From DAOTZR01 sp034432595 (GTDB taxonomy: Bacteria > Chloroflexota > Anaerolineae > B4-G1 > SLSP01), in NCBI GenBank assembly GCA_034432595.1, contig DAOUBT010000007.1, positions 1 through 57,263 of the forward strand: a stretch of DNA of 57,263 nucleotides. The letters run 5' to 3'. How positions within the stretch are numbered: position 1 is the first letter of the stretch; each line of letters starts with the position of its first letter. Below the pieces are notes generated by a model. The model saw nothing but the letters and a program-made list of their open reading frames with translations, was not told the DNA's origin and did no database searches. Shown piece by piece: positions 44,246-51,857 of the stretch. The translations under genes were made by a program, and so were the position numbers.

Positions 44246-46159
44246 ATGTCCGCACAAGAGCTGATTGAACTGCTCAATGCCGCAGCGCCGCTCATTGAGC
44301 GCGCGCTGGAAGAGGATATTGGCCCCGGTGATGCGACCAGCCTGAGCACGCTGCCGGAAGATCTGGAACTGACCGGGCGCATTGTGGCCAAAGCGCCGGG
44401 GATTATCGCCGGAATGCCCATTGTCGAAGCGGTGTTGCAGCGCGTGGACCCGCGGCTGCGCCTGACCGCCTATGTGCAGGATGGACAGGATGTGAGCGCC
44501 GGCGACCTCATCGCCGAGGTGAGCGGTCCCGCGCGCAGTCTGCTCGCCGCCGAACGCACCGTGCTCAATTTCCTGCAGCACCTTTCCGGCGTGGCCACGC
44601 TCACCGCCCAATACGCGGACGCGGTGGCCACCACGTCCACGCGCCTCCTCGACACGCGCAAAACCCTGCCGGGCTACCGCGTGCTCGAAAAGTACGCCGT
44701 GCGCATGGGCGGCGGTTTCAATCACCGCCTTGGGCTGTACGACATGATTCTCATCAAGGATAACCATATTGACGCCGCGGGCAGCATCACCTTAGCGGTG
44801 CAACGCGCGCGCGCCGCCTATCCCAACCTGCCCATCGAGGTGGAAGTGCGCACGTTGGATGAGCTGAAGGAGGCGCTGGCCATTGAACCGCCTCTGGACC
44901 GCATTCTGCTGGATAACATGGACCTGGAGACGATGCGCGCCGCCGTTACCCTGACCGCGGGCCGCGTTCCCCTGGAAGCTTCGGGCAACATGACCCTGGA
45001 GCGCGTTGCAGCGGTGGCCGAGACCGGCGTGAATTTCATCTCCGTCGGCGCCCTGACCCACTCCGCACCGGCGCTGGACATCAGCATGAAAATCGCTCCG
45101 CCACAGCTCAAGCCGGAGGACCTGTTGCGCCGCCGCGCAGCGGACCTCAAGGCGCGTTTGCGCTCCCGCATTGTCATCCTGGGCCACCACTATCAACGCG
45201 ATGAGGTGATCGCCCTGGCCGACTTCCGCGGGGATTCGCTGCAGTTGGCGCAGGATGCGGTGCGCACCGATGCGGAGGTCATCGTCTTCTGCGGTGTGCA
45301 TTTCATGGCCGAAACGGCGGCCATCCTGGCGAAACCCGGTCAGCGCGTGCTGCTGCCGGAGCTGAGCGCCGGCTGCTACCTGGCCGAAACGGCATCCCGC
45401 GCGGCGGTCGAAAAGGCCTGGCAACAGTTGGACGTTCTGCTGGACGGGCACGCCGAGGAGGAAATCACCCCCATCACCTATGTGAATTCCGACGCCAACC
45501 TGAAGGCTTTCTGCGGACGCCACGGCGGGTTGGTGTGCACGTCAAGCAACGCGGCGCGCGTCCTGAGCCATGCGCTGACGCAACGCCCGCGCGTCTTCTT
45601 CTTCCCCGATCAGCATCTGGGACGCAATACCGCGCTCAAGCTGGGCTTTGCACCGGAGGATATGGTGCTGTGGTGGCCGAATCGCCCGCCCGATGCGGAG
45701 GCCGTGCGCCGTGCGCGGGTGATCCTGTGGCCGGGAGCGTGCAACGTGCATCAGCGCTTCACCGTCGAGGACATCGCGCGCGTGCGCCGCGAATACCCCA
45801 ACGTGCGCGTCATCGTGCATCCCGAATGCAAGCACGAAGTCGTCGCCGCTGCGGATGACGCGGGTTCGACGTCGTACATCATCAAGCAGGTTAAAGCCGC
45901 GCCGCCGGGCACGGTGTGGGCGATTGGCACTGAATCGCGTCTGGTGCGCCGTTTGCAGGCCGAGCATCCGGAACAGACCATCCTGCCGCTTTCGCCGCTC
46001 ACCCCCATGTGCCCGACCATGGGACGCATCACTCTGCCCGCGCTGGTGCGCATCCTGGAAGGGTTGGAACGCGGAGAGTTCATCAATGAAATCACAGTAG
46101 CGCCGGACGTGGCGCAGGATGCCCGTCTGGCCCTGGAACGCATGTTGCGCGTGAGCTGA
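44246..46159 (+). CDS. NadC-NadA fusion (quinolinate phosphoribosyltransferase and quinolinate synthase)
   Basis: Two consecutive enzymes of de novo NAD synthesis are in one 637-residue chain, in reverse order of the reactions. Residues 1-285 form NadC, with AERTVLNFLQHLSGVAT, DTRKT (136-140), MGGGFNHRLGL and KDNHI. Residues about 300-637 form quinolinate synthase NadA with ILGHHYQRDEVIALADFRGDS and the three [4Fe-4S] cysteines expected from the family: C377 (SAGC), C499 (PGACNVH) and C589 (MCPTMG). No frameshift is visible and the linker is short. NadB (aspartate oxidase) is not nearby. It starts 15 bases after the DUF2156 gene, with GAGGAG before ATG at 44246. Confidence 0.95.
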   Translation: MSAQELIELLNAAAPLIERALEEDIGPGDATSLSTLPEDLELTGRIVAKAPGIIAGMPIVEAVLQRVDPRLRLTAYVQDGQDVSAGDLIAEVSGPARSLLAAERTVLNFLQHLSGVATLTAQYADAVATTSTRLLDTRKTLPGYRVLEKYAVRMGGGFNHRLGLYDMILIKDNHIDAAGSITLAVQRARAAYPNLPIEVEVRTLDELKEALAIEPPLDRILLDNMDLETMRAAVTLTAGRVPLEASGNMTLERVAAVAETGVNFISVGALTHSAPALDISMKIAPPQLKPEDLLRRRAADLKARLRSRIVILGHHYQRDEVIALADFRGDSLQLAQDAVRTDAEVIVFCGVHFMAETAAILAKPGQRVLLPELSAGCYLAETASRAAVEKAWQQLDVLLDGHAEEEITPITYVNSDANLKAFCGRHGGLVCTSSNAARVLSHALTQRPRVFFFPDQHLGRNTALKLGFAPEDMVLWWPNRPPDAEAVRRARVILWPGACNVHQRFTVEDIARVRREYPNVRVIVHPECKHEVVAAADDAGSTSYIIKQVKAAPPGTVWAIGTESRLVRRLQAEHPEQTILPLSPLTPMCPTMGRITLPALVRILEGLERGEFINEITVAPDVAQDARLALERMLRVS

Positions 46160-46177
46160 GGTGAAACCGATCAGGCT

Positions 46178-47284
46178 ATGGACACAGGGGATGTGAGTTC
46201 TGTGCTCGCTTCCATCAACGCCCGCGAGGTGTTAGAGGCGGTTGCGGCGGGAGTCGTGATCATAGATGAGAGCCAACGCATCGTGTACGCCAATCGTCAC
46301 ATAGAGCGCCTGTTCGGCTACCGCCCGGAAGCCTTGCTGGGCCAACCGCTAAACCTGCTCTTGCCGGAACGTTTCGCCGAACGCCACACGCAACACATGC
46401 TTGCCTATCTGGCCGCGCCGCGACAACGTCCCATGGGGATAGGCCTGGATTTGGCCGGACGGCGCAAGGATGGCAGCGAATTCCCCGTCGAGGTCAGCCT
46501 GAGCTACCTGAGGCATCCCAGGTTGTTAGTCATCGCTTTCATTCACGACATCTCGCAGCGGCACGCGCTGGAAGAGGCGTTACGGCGCAACAATCAGGAA
46601 CTGGATGCCTTCGCGCACACCGTCGCTCACGACTTGAAAAACCCGCTCTCGCTCATCAAGGGCTACACGGAATACTTAATCGAAGGAATAGCCGAGCTGA
46701 CCCCCCTACAGGTGGTGATGGCCCTGGAGCAAATCCGGCAGGCGAGCGATAAAATGCACCACATCATTGACGAGCTGCTGCTCCTGGCCAGCACGCGCCG
46801 GGAGGACGTGAAGCCCGAAGTGGTGGATATGAACCGCGTGCTCAACGAGGCACTCAAGCGCTTTGAGACCTCTTTCCTGAAGCGCTGCACGTTGCCGGAT
46901 CAGCTCCCGCCGGCGTTGGGCTACGCCCCCTGGATTGAGGAAGTCTGGGCCAACTATCTGAGCAACGCGCTCAAATACGGCGGCCCCGCGGTGGCGATCG
47001 GGGCCACGCCGTTGCCAGACGGACGCATCCGCTACTGGGTATGGGATTCCGGCCCCGGCCTGACCCCGGAACAGCAGGCACAGCTCTTCCAGGAATATCA
47101 GCGTTTACAGCGCATTGGCGAAGGCTCCGGCCTCGGCCTTTCCATCGTCAAGCGCCTGGTGGAACGCATGGGCGGGAGCGTGGACGTGGTCAGCGCCCCC
47201 GGCGAGGGCACAAGTTTTGGCTTCACCCTCCCCGCAGCGCCCCTGGACGAAGTTTCTGAAGAAGAGAGCAACGCTTCCACCTGA
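46178..47284 (+). CDS. PAS-domain sensor histidine kinase, soluble
   Basis: The 368-residue protein has a PAS domain (about 18-125, VAAGVVIIDESQRIVYANRHIERLFGYRPEALLG), a dimerisation helix with phospho-acceptor H151 in AHDLKNPL, and an ATP-binding domain with the N box (VWANYLSNALKYG), G1 (DSGPGL) and G2 (GSGLGLSIVKRL). There is no membrane segment, so the signal is cytoplasmic. There is no response regulator next to it. The ribosome site is weak: GAGGTG lies 14 bases before ATG. It lies 18 bases after the NadCA gene and is probably the end of the operon begun at 41151. It may pair with the orphan response regulator at 8208-8966; unproven. Confidence 0.92.
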   Translation: MDTGDVSSVLASINAREVLEAVAAGVVIIDESQRIVYANRHIERLFGYRPEALLGQPLNLLLPERFAERHTQHMLAYLAAPRQRPMGIGLDLAGRRKDGSEFPVEVSLSYLRHPRLLVIAFIHDISQRHALEEALRRNNQELDAFAHTVAHDLKNPLSLIKGYTEYLIEGIAELTPLQVVMALEQIRQASDKMHHIIDELLLLASTRREDVKPEVVDMNRVLNEALKRFETSFLKRCTLPDQLPPALGYAPWIEEVWANYLSNALKYGGPAVAIGATPLPDGRIRYWVWDSGPGLTPEQQAQLFQEYQRLQRIGEGSGLGLSIVKRLVERMGGSVDVVSAPGEGTSFGFTLPAAPLDEVSEEESNAST

Positions 47285-47318
47285 ACCTGTGCTCATGGAC
47301 AGGGTTATACCCAATGCC

Positions 47319-47347
47319 TTGACAGTTTGTGAGCGAGACAGTTTGAT
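47319..47347 (+). promoter_or_regulatory. Promoter with overlapping direct repeat
   Basis: TTGACA (47319-47324) and TTTGAT (47342-47347) are 17 bases apart. GACAGTTTG is repeated exactly at 47321-47329 and 47337-47345, overlapping both promoter boxes at a 16-base interval. Confidence 0.5.
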
Positions 47348-47373
47348 TTTTCCTTACCCCTACGGAGGGCGGT

Positions 47374-48771
47374 ATGAAAATCACCTTTTTAGGTGGAGCG
47401 CAGACAGTCACCGGTTCGATGTATCTCATTTACGCCAACCGGCATTATATTCTGCTGGAATGCGGTCTGTATCAGGGCAAGCGCGCCGAAACCTATGAGC
47501 GCAATCGCAAGTTCACTTTTGATTTGCGCCGCTTAGATGCGGTGGTGCTTTCCCACGCCCACATTGACCATTCCGGCAACCTGCCCAATCTGGTGAGCAG
47601 CGGCTACGACGGTCCCATCTACGCCACCCCTGCCACGCGCGACTTGTGCGCTTCCATGTTGCCGGATTCGGGCCGCATCCACGAACAGGATGTGCTGTAT
47701 GTCAACAAGAAGCGCGCCAAACAGGGCCTTCCGCCCATGGAGCCGCTCTACACCGAAGCGGACGCGATCCGCGCGCTGCATTTCTTCCAGAGCCTGCCTT
47801 ACAACCGCCCGCGCGAAATCACGCGCGGCATTCAGGTCACTTTCCTCGACGCAGGCCATATTCTCGGCTCGGCGATGGTGCTGCTGGAGGTGCATGAACG
47901 CGGGCGTGACGTGCGGCTGCTCTTCAGCGGTGACCTGGGCCGCCTGGGATTGCCGATTGTGCGCGACCCGACCCCCATGCCCGCAGCGGATGTGCTGCTC
48001 ATCGAAAGCACCTATGGCAACCGGGAACATCCCCCCATCACCGAGACCGCCACGCAGCTTGCGGACATCATCAACAAAGTGGTGGGACGGGGCGGGCGCG
48101 TGGTGATTCCCGCATTCGCCGTGGGGCGCACGCAAGACCTCATCTACGACCTGCAACAGCTCCATCTGGCGGGGCGCATCCCCAACGTGCCCATTTACAT
48201 TGATAGTCCTCTTGCCCACAGCGCCACCGAGGTGTACCGCCTGCACCCCGATTGCTACGATGCAGAAACCTGGGACCTCATCAAGGCCATGGACAACCAC
48301 GACCTGTTTGGCGAAGGGCTGTTCCGCTATGTGCGCGATGTTGAAGCTTCCAAGGCGCTCAACGAGGACCCGCGCCCGATGATCATCATCAGCGCCTCCG
48401 GTATGGCGGAAGCGGGGCGTGTCCAACACCACCTCAAACACGCTATCCCCGATTCCAAAAACGCCGTGATTATCACCGGATGGCAGGCCCCTAACACCCT
48501 GGGCCGTCGCATCGCCGAGAAGCAGCCCTATGTGCGCATCTTTGGCGAAGAGTTTCCGCTGCGGGCAGAGGTGTATGAGCTTTACGGCTACAGCGCGCAC
48601 GCCGACCACACGGAATTGTTGCGCTGGAGCGGGAGCCGCGCCGGGCAAGTGGAGCAGGTTTTTGTCATCCACGGCGAGCCGGAATCTGCCGAGGCTTTAG
48701 CCAACGATTTGCGCGGACAGGGGTACCGCCGCGTCAGCGTGCCGGAGCGTAACGCCAAAATCAGTTTATGA
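47374..48771 (+). CDS. Beta-CASP family metallo-beta-lactamase-fold RNA hydrolase
   Basis: This 465-residue protein resembles the CPSF/YSH1-type ribonucleases. The metallo-beta-lactamase core has HAHIDHSG (61-68), a distal histidine in FLDAGHILGSAMV and the aspartate in LFSGDLGR; the beta-CASP insertion follows, with VVIPAFAVGRTQDLIYDL and IIISASGMAEAGRVQHHL, then the final ELYGYSAHADHTELL and VFVIHGEPESA. It is predicted to cut or degrade RNA in the cytoplasm. It lacks the RNase J C-terminal domain. GGAGGGC lies before ATG at 47374. It overlaps the next gene by four bases. Confidence 0.92.
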   Translation: MKITFLGGAQTVTGSMYLIYANRHYILLECGLYQGKRAETYERNRKFTFDLRRLDAVVLSHAHIDHSGNLPNLVSSGYDGPIYATPATRDLCASMLPDSGRIHEQDVLYVNKKRAKQGLPPMEPLYTEADAIRALHFFQSLPYNRPREITRGIQVTFLDAGHILGSAMVLLEVHERGRDVRLLFSGDLGRLGLPIVRDPTPMPAADVLLIESTYGNREHPPITETATQLADIINKVVGRGGRVVIPAFAVGRTQDLIYDLQQLHLAGRIPNVPIYIDSPLAHSATEVYRLHPDCYDAETWDLIKAMDNHDLFGEGLFRYVRDVEASKALNEDPRPMIIISASGMAEAGRVQHHLKHAIPDSKNAVIITGWQAPNTLGRRIAEKQPYVRIFGEEFPLRAEVYELYGYSAHADHTELLRWSGSRAGQVEQVFVIHGEPESAEALANDLRGQGYRRVSVPERNAKISL

Positions 48772-50054
48772 CACCGGTCCTCATTCTTCTGGCCCTGTTG
48801 CTGGGCAATGGCCTGTTCGCCATGGCGGAAATTGCCATCGTTTCCGCGCGCAAGGTGCGCCTGCAGCAGCGCGCTGCAGCCGGGGATAAGCGCGCGCAAC
48901 AGGCCCTGGCCCTGATGGAAGCCCCGGAGCAATTCCTCTCCACCGTACAGATTGGCATCACCCTGGTGGGGATTGTGGCAGGGGCTTTCAGCAGCGCCTC
49001 GTTCGCCGAGCCTCTGGCGCGCGTCCTGGCGCGCATCCCGTGGCTGAGCGCGGTCAGTCAGAGCCTGGCGTATGCCCTCATCATCCTGGTCACCACCTAC
49101 CTCTCCCTGGTGTTGGGGGAACTGGTCCCTAAACAATTAGCTTTGCACAACCCGGAAGCGATTGCGCGTACGTTAGCGCCGCCCATGTTGAGCTTGAGCC
49201 GCGCCACGGCGCCGCTGGCGCATTTCCTCACCGCCTCCGCCGAGCTGCTGGTGCGCTTGCTGGGATCGCGCCCTTCGGCAGAACCGCCCATCACGGAGGA
49301 AGAGTTAAAAGCCCTGGTGGAAGAGGGCACCGAGGCGGGGGTATTCGCGCTCAGCGAGCAGGACATGATCAGCAACGTCTTTCGCTTAGGCGACCGCCGT
49401 GTGGATGCCCTGATGACGCCGCGCATGGACATCGTCTGGTTGGACGTGAACGCGCCGCTGGCTGAGCTACAGCACAAAATCATCACCTCGGCTTATTCAC
49501 GCTTCCCCGTATGTGATGGCGACCTGGATCACGTGTTAGGCATCGCGCGCGCCAAGGACATGCTGGCGCAGGTCTGGCGCGGAGAAGCGCTGGATTTGCG
49601 CCAGCCGTTGCAACAACCGCTGTTCGTGCCCGAGACCCTGCCCGCCGCGCGGCTGCTGGAGCTGTTTAAGACCTCGTCCGTGCATATCGCCCTGGTGCTG
49701 GACGAGTACGGCGGGACGCAGGGCCTGCTCACGCTTAAAGATGTGCTGGAAGCCCTGGTCGGCGACATTCCCCCTGGCACGGGCTACGTGGAACCATCTT
49801 TCATCCCCCGCGCTGATGGCTCCTGGCTGGTAGACGGCATGACGCCGATGGACGAGGTCGTGACGCGCTTGAAGCTCCCGCCCATACCGGAACAGGAACA
49901 GCGCATTTATCAGACGCTGGCCGGCTTTGTCATGCGTCAACTCGATCACGTCCCGCACAGCGGGGAAAGCTTTATCTGGCAGGGCTGGCGTTTCGAGGTG
50001 GTGGACATGGACGGCCTGCGCGTGGACAAGGTCCTGGTGAGCCGAACAGGATAG
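48768..50054 (+). CDS. CNNM / HlyC-CorC family membrane protein with CBS pair
   Basis: This 428-residue protein has a CNNM (DUF21) membrane domain of about four helices (1-150, with LLGNGLFAMAEIAIVSARKVRLQQ and ETTYLSLVLGELVPKQLAL-like features), a CBS-domain pair (about 205-330, VDALMTPRMDIVWLD and SSVHIALVLDEYGGTQGLLTLKDVLEALVGDI) and a C-terminal CorC/HlyC domain. Family members take part in magnesium or cobalt transport; older names call them hemolysins without good reason. ATG at 48768 overlaps the hydrolase stop (ATGA), so the two are co-translated. Confidence 0.93.
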   Translation: MTPVLILLALLLGNGLFAMAEIAIVSARKVRLQQRAAAGDKRAQQALALMEAPEQFLSTVQIGITLVGIVAGAFSSASFAEPLARVLARIPWLSAVSQSLAYALIILVTTYLSLVLGELVPKQLALHNPEAIARTLAPPMLSLSRATAPLAHFLTASAELLVRLLGSRPSAEPPITEEELKALVEEGTEAGVFALSEQDMISNVFRLGDRRVDALMTPRMDIVWLDVNAPLAELQHKIITSAYSRFPVCDGDLDHVLGIARAKDMLAQVWRGEALDLRQPLQQPLFVPETLPAARLLELFKTSSVHIALVLDEYGGTQGLLTLKDVLEALVGDIPPGTGYVEPSFIPRADGSWLVDGMTPMDEVVTRLKLPPIPEQEQRIYQTLAGFVMRQLDHVPHSGESFIWQGWRFEVVDMDGLRVDKVLVSRTG

Positions 50055-50113
50055 CGCTATCACGCAGGCCGTTTCCCATGCCATTTCGGTTCCCAACGTC
50101 CAGTCAAAAGGCC

Positions 50114-50144
50114 GGGCAGGCGATAGTAATGCCATCGCCTGCCC
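50114..50144. repeat. REP-like palindrome 3
   Basis: GGGCAGGCGAT (50114-50124) and ATCGCCTGCCC (50134-50144) are exact inverses around AGTAATGCC. There is no T-run on either side. Confidence 0.75.
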
Positions 50145-50164
50145 TTTCCAGCTTCCAGCCCCAC

Positions 50165-50192
50165 TTGACAAAATCGCATTCACGGGTAGTTT
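50165..50192 (+). promoter_or_regulatory. Putative promoter of the pyrophosphatase gene
   Basis: A perfect TTGACA (50165-50170) is followed 16 bases later by a poor -10 candidate, TAGTTT (50187-50192). The start codon is 40 bases further on. Confidence 0.45.
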
Positions 50193-50231
50193 TACCCCTT
50201 GTAGCATCCTATCTCTAAAAAAGAGGTGACC

Positions 50232-50771
50232 ATGGCTAATTTGTGGCACGATTTACCACCCGGTCCCAATCCGCCCGAACTTATTTATGTCCTGGTCGAG
50301 ATTCCAAAGCGCTCGCGCAACAAGTTTGAGTACGATAAAATCACTGGCTTTATCAAGCTGGACCGCGTGCTCTATTCGTCCCTGCACTACCCTGGAGACT
50401 ATGGCTTCATTCCGCGCACCCATTACGACGACGGCGACCCGTTGGATGTGCTGGTGATGACCAACGAGCCATCTTTCCCTGGCTGCGTGATTGAGGCGCG
50501 TCCCATCGGCATCTTCCGGATGCTTGACCGCGGCCTGAATGACGACAAAATCTTAGCCGTGCCGGCCACCGACCCGAATTTCGACAACGTCCACACCCTG
50601 GCGGATGTACCGCCTCATTTCCTGGACGAGGTCTCGCATTTCTTCTCGGTGTACAAAGACTTGCAGCATGTTCGGGTTGAAGCCGTCGGGTGGGAAGATC
50701 GCGAAGCCGCGCTGAACGAAATAGAGCGCTCCATCAGCTTGTACGCTCAATACATCCGTACCCGGCGGTGA
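50232..50771 (+). CDS. ppa: Inorganic pyrophosphatase, family I
   Basis: This is a soluble Mg-dependent hydrolase of pyrophosphate, which pulls biosynthetic reactions forward. The 179-residue sequence shows VEIPKRSRNKFEYDK, LHYPGDYGFIP and the signature DDGDPLDVLV with its metal-binding aspartates, then DDKILAVP. Length is typical. I choose ATG at 50232, with AGAGGTGACC before it; an in-frame GTG six bases upstream overlaps the ribosome site. The lipoate-ligase-like gene begins one base after its stop codon. Confidence 0.97.
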   Translation: MANLWHDLPPGPNPPELIYVLVEIPKRSRNKFEYDKITGFIKLDRVLYSSLHYPGDYGFIPRTHYDDGDPLDVLVMTNEPSFPGCVIEARPIGIFRMLDRGLNDDKILAVPATDPNFDNVHTLADVPPHFLDEVSHFFSVYKDLQHVRVEAVGWEDREAALNEIERSISLYAQYIRTRR

Positions 50772-50772
50772 A

Positions 50773-51570
50773 ATGCGGCCCTGGCGTCTGATCGTCCATC
50801 CACAAGCGGCGGCGGGCGCGCGCAACATGGCCATAGATGAGGTGCTCCTGCAATCCCTTTTGCAGGGAGCACCTCCGGCCTTGCGCCTGTATGCCTGGAT
50901 GCCTCCCACGCTCTCGCTGGGACGCGGACAGCCCCTCGGTGACGTGGACCGCGCGGCCCTGACGGCGCACGGCTATGGCCTGGTACGTCGTCCCACCGGC
51001 GGGCGCGCTGTGTTGCACGCGGACGAACTCACCTACTGCGTGGTCACCACCGAAAGCGAGGCCGGGCTGGAGTCGGGCCTTATCGCCAGCTACCGCGGCC
51101 TGAGCGCGGGACTGCGCGAAGCGTTCCGCCGGCTGGGCCTGGAAGCCGTCGAAGCCGAGCCGCGCTATGCCAATCATCGCAACGCCGGGCCGGTGTGCTT
51201 TGAAGTGCCCTCGGATTACGAAATCACCTGGCAGGGGCGTAAACTTGTCGGCAGCGCGCAGATGCGCAGCGGTGAGGCGCTGTTGCAACACGGCGCCATC
51301 CCGCTCGCTGGTGATTTGGCCGCCATTGCCGACGTGCTCACCGCGCATCCCGATCCGCAAGCCATCCGCAACCGCACCGTCACCCTCAGCGCCGCTTTGG
51401 GGCGCCGGGTGAGCTGGGAGGAAGTGGCAGAGGCCGTCGCAGAAGGCTTCCGCGCGGCGCTGGGTATCACCTTTCAAGTGGATGACCTGACGCCCGACGA
51501 ATGGGCGCAAGTGGACGCTTTGACCACCTCCAAATACGCCACCGAAGCGTGGACCGGGCGCGTACCATGA
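50773..51570 (+). CDS. Lipoate/octanoate-protein ligase family protein
   Basis: The 265-residue protein of the BPL/LplA/LipB fold has NMAIDEVLL near the N-terminus, LSLGRGQP, the substrate-binding RRPTGGRAVLHADELTYCVV (RRxxGGGxVxHD-like) and the lysine in GRKLVGSAQMR. It should attach lipoate or octanoate to a carrier lysine in 2-oxoacid dehydrogenases or GcvH, or act as an octanoyl transferase (LipM type); sequence alone does not choose. ATG at 50773 follows the pyrophosphatase stop with one base between. It overlaps the DUF503 gene by four bases. Confidence 0.9.
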   Translation: MRPWRLIVHPQAAAGARNMAIDEVLLQSLLQGAPPALRLYAWMPPTLSLGRGQPLGDVDRAALTAHGYGLVRRPTGGRAVLHADELTYCVVTTESEAGLESGLIASYRGLSAGLREAFRRLGLEAVEAEPRYANHRNAGPVCFEVPSDYEITWQGRKLVGSAQMRSGEALLQHGAIPLAGDLAAIADVLTAHPDPQAIRNRTVTLSAALGRRVSWEEVAEAVAEGFRAALGITFQVDDLTPDEWAQVDALTTSKYATEAWTGRVP

Positions 51571-51857
51571 GCTTGATTGTCGGTGTGTGCACCATGAAAC
51601 TCTATCTCCCCGGCGTGATGTCGCTGAAGGAGAAGCGCAGTCGCCTGCAGCCGCTCCTCAATGGCCTGCGCCGCACCTACGCTGTCGCTGCCAGCGAATG
51701 GGATGAGCAGGATGTCTGGCAAACCGCGCGCATCGCCGTCGCCGCCCTGAGCAATGACAGCGCGCAGGTTTACCGCGTCCTGCAGAGCTGCGTGCAGTGG
51801 GTCCAGAACGAGGCGCGCGATGTCGAACTGCTGGAATGGAATGTGGAGTTGCGCTAA
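51567..51857 (+). CDS. DUF503 family protein (YlxP-like)
   Basis: The 96-residue protein carries the family pattern: VGVCTMKLYLPGVMSLKEKRS at the start, then FNVAASE-like AVAASEWDEQDVWQTARIAVAALSND and a C-terminal LEWNVEL. DUF503 proteins are small alpha/beta proteins often encoded near rbfA/infB; a clear biochemical role is not established. ATG at 51567 overlaps the upstream stop (ATGA), and DnaG follows with no gap, so it is in a tightly packed operon. Confidence 0.9.
   Translation: MSLIVGVCTMKLYLPGVMSLKEKRSRLQPLLNGLRRTYAVAASEWDEQDVWQTARIAVAALSNDSAQVYRVLQSCVQWVQNEARDVELLEWNVELR

Noticed and set aside
47533..48672. 379-codon minus-strand frame opposite the beta-CASP hydrolase
   Set aside because: Antisense shadow of a gene whose catalytic motifs are fully preserved on the plus strand.
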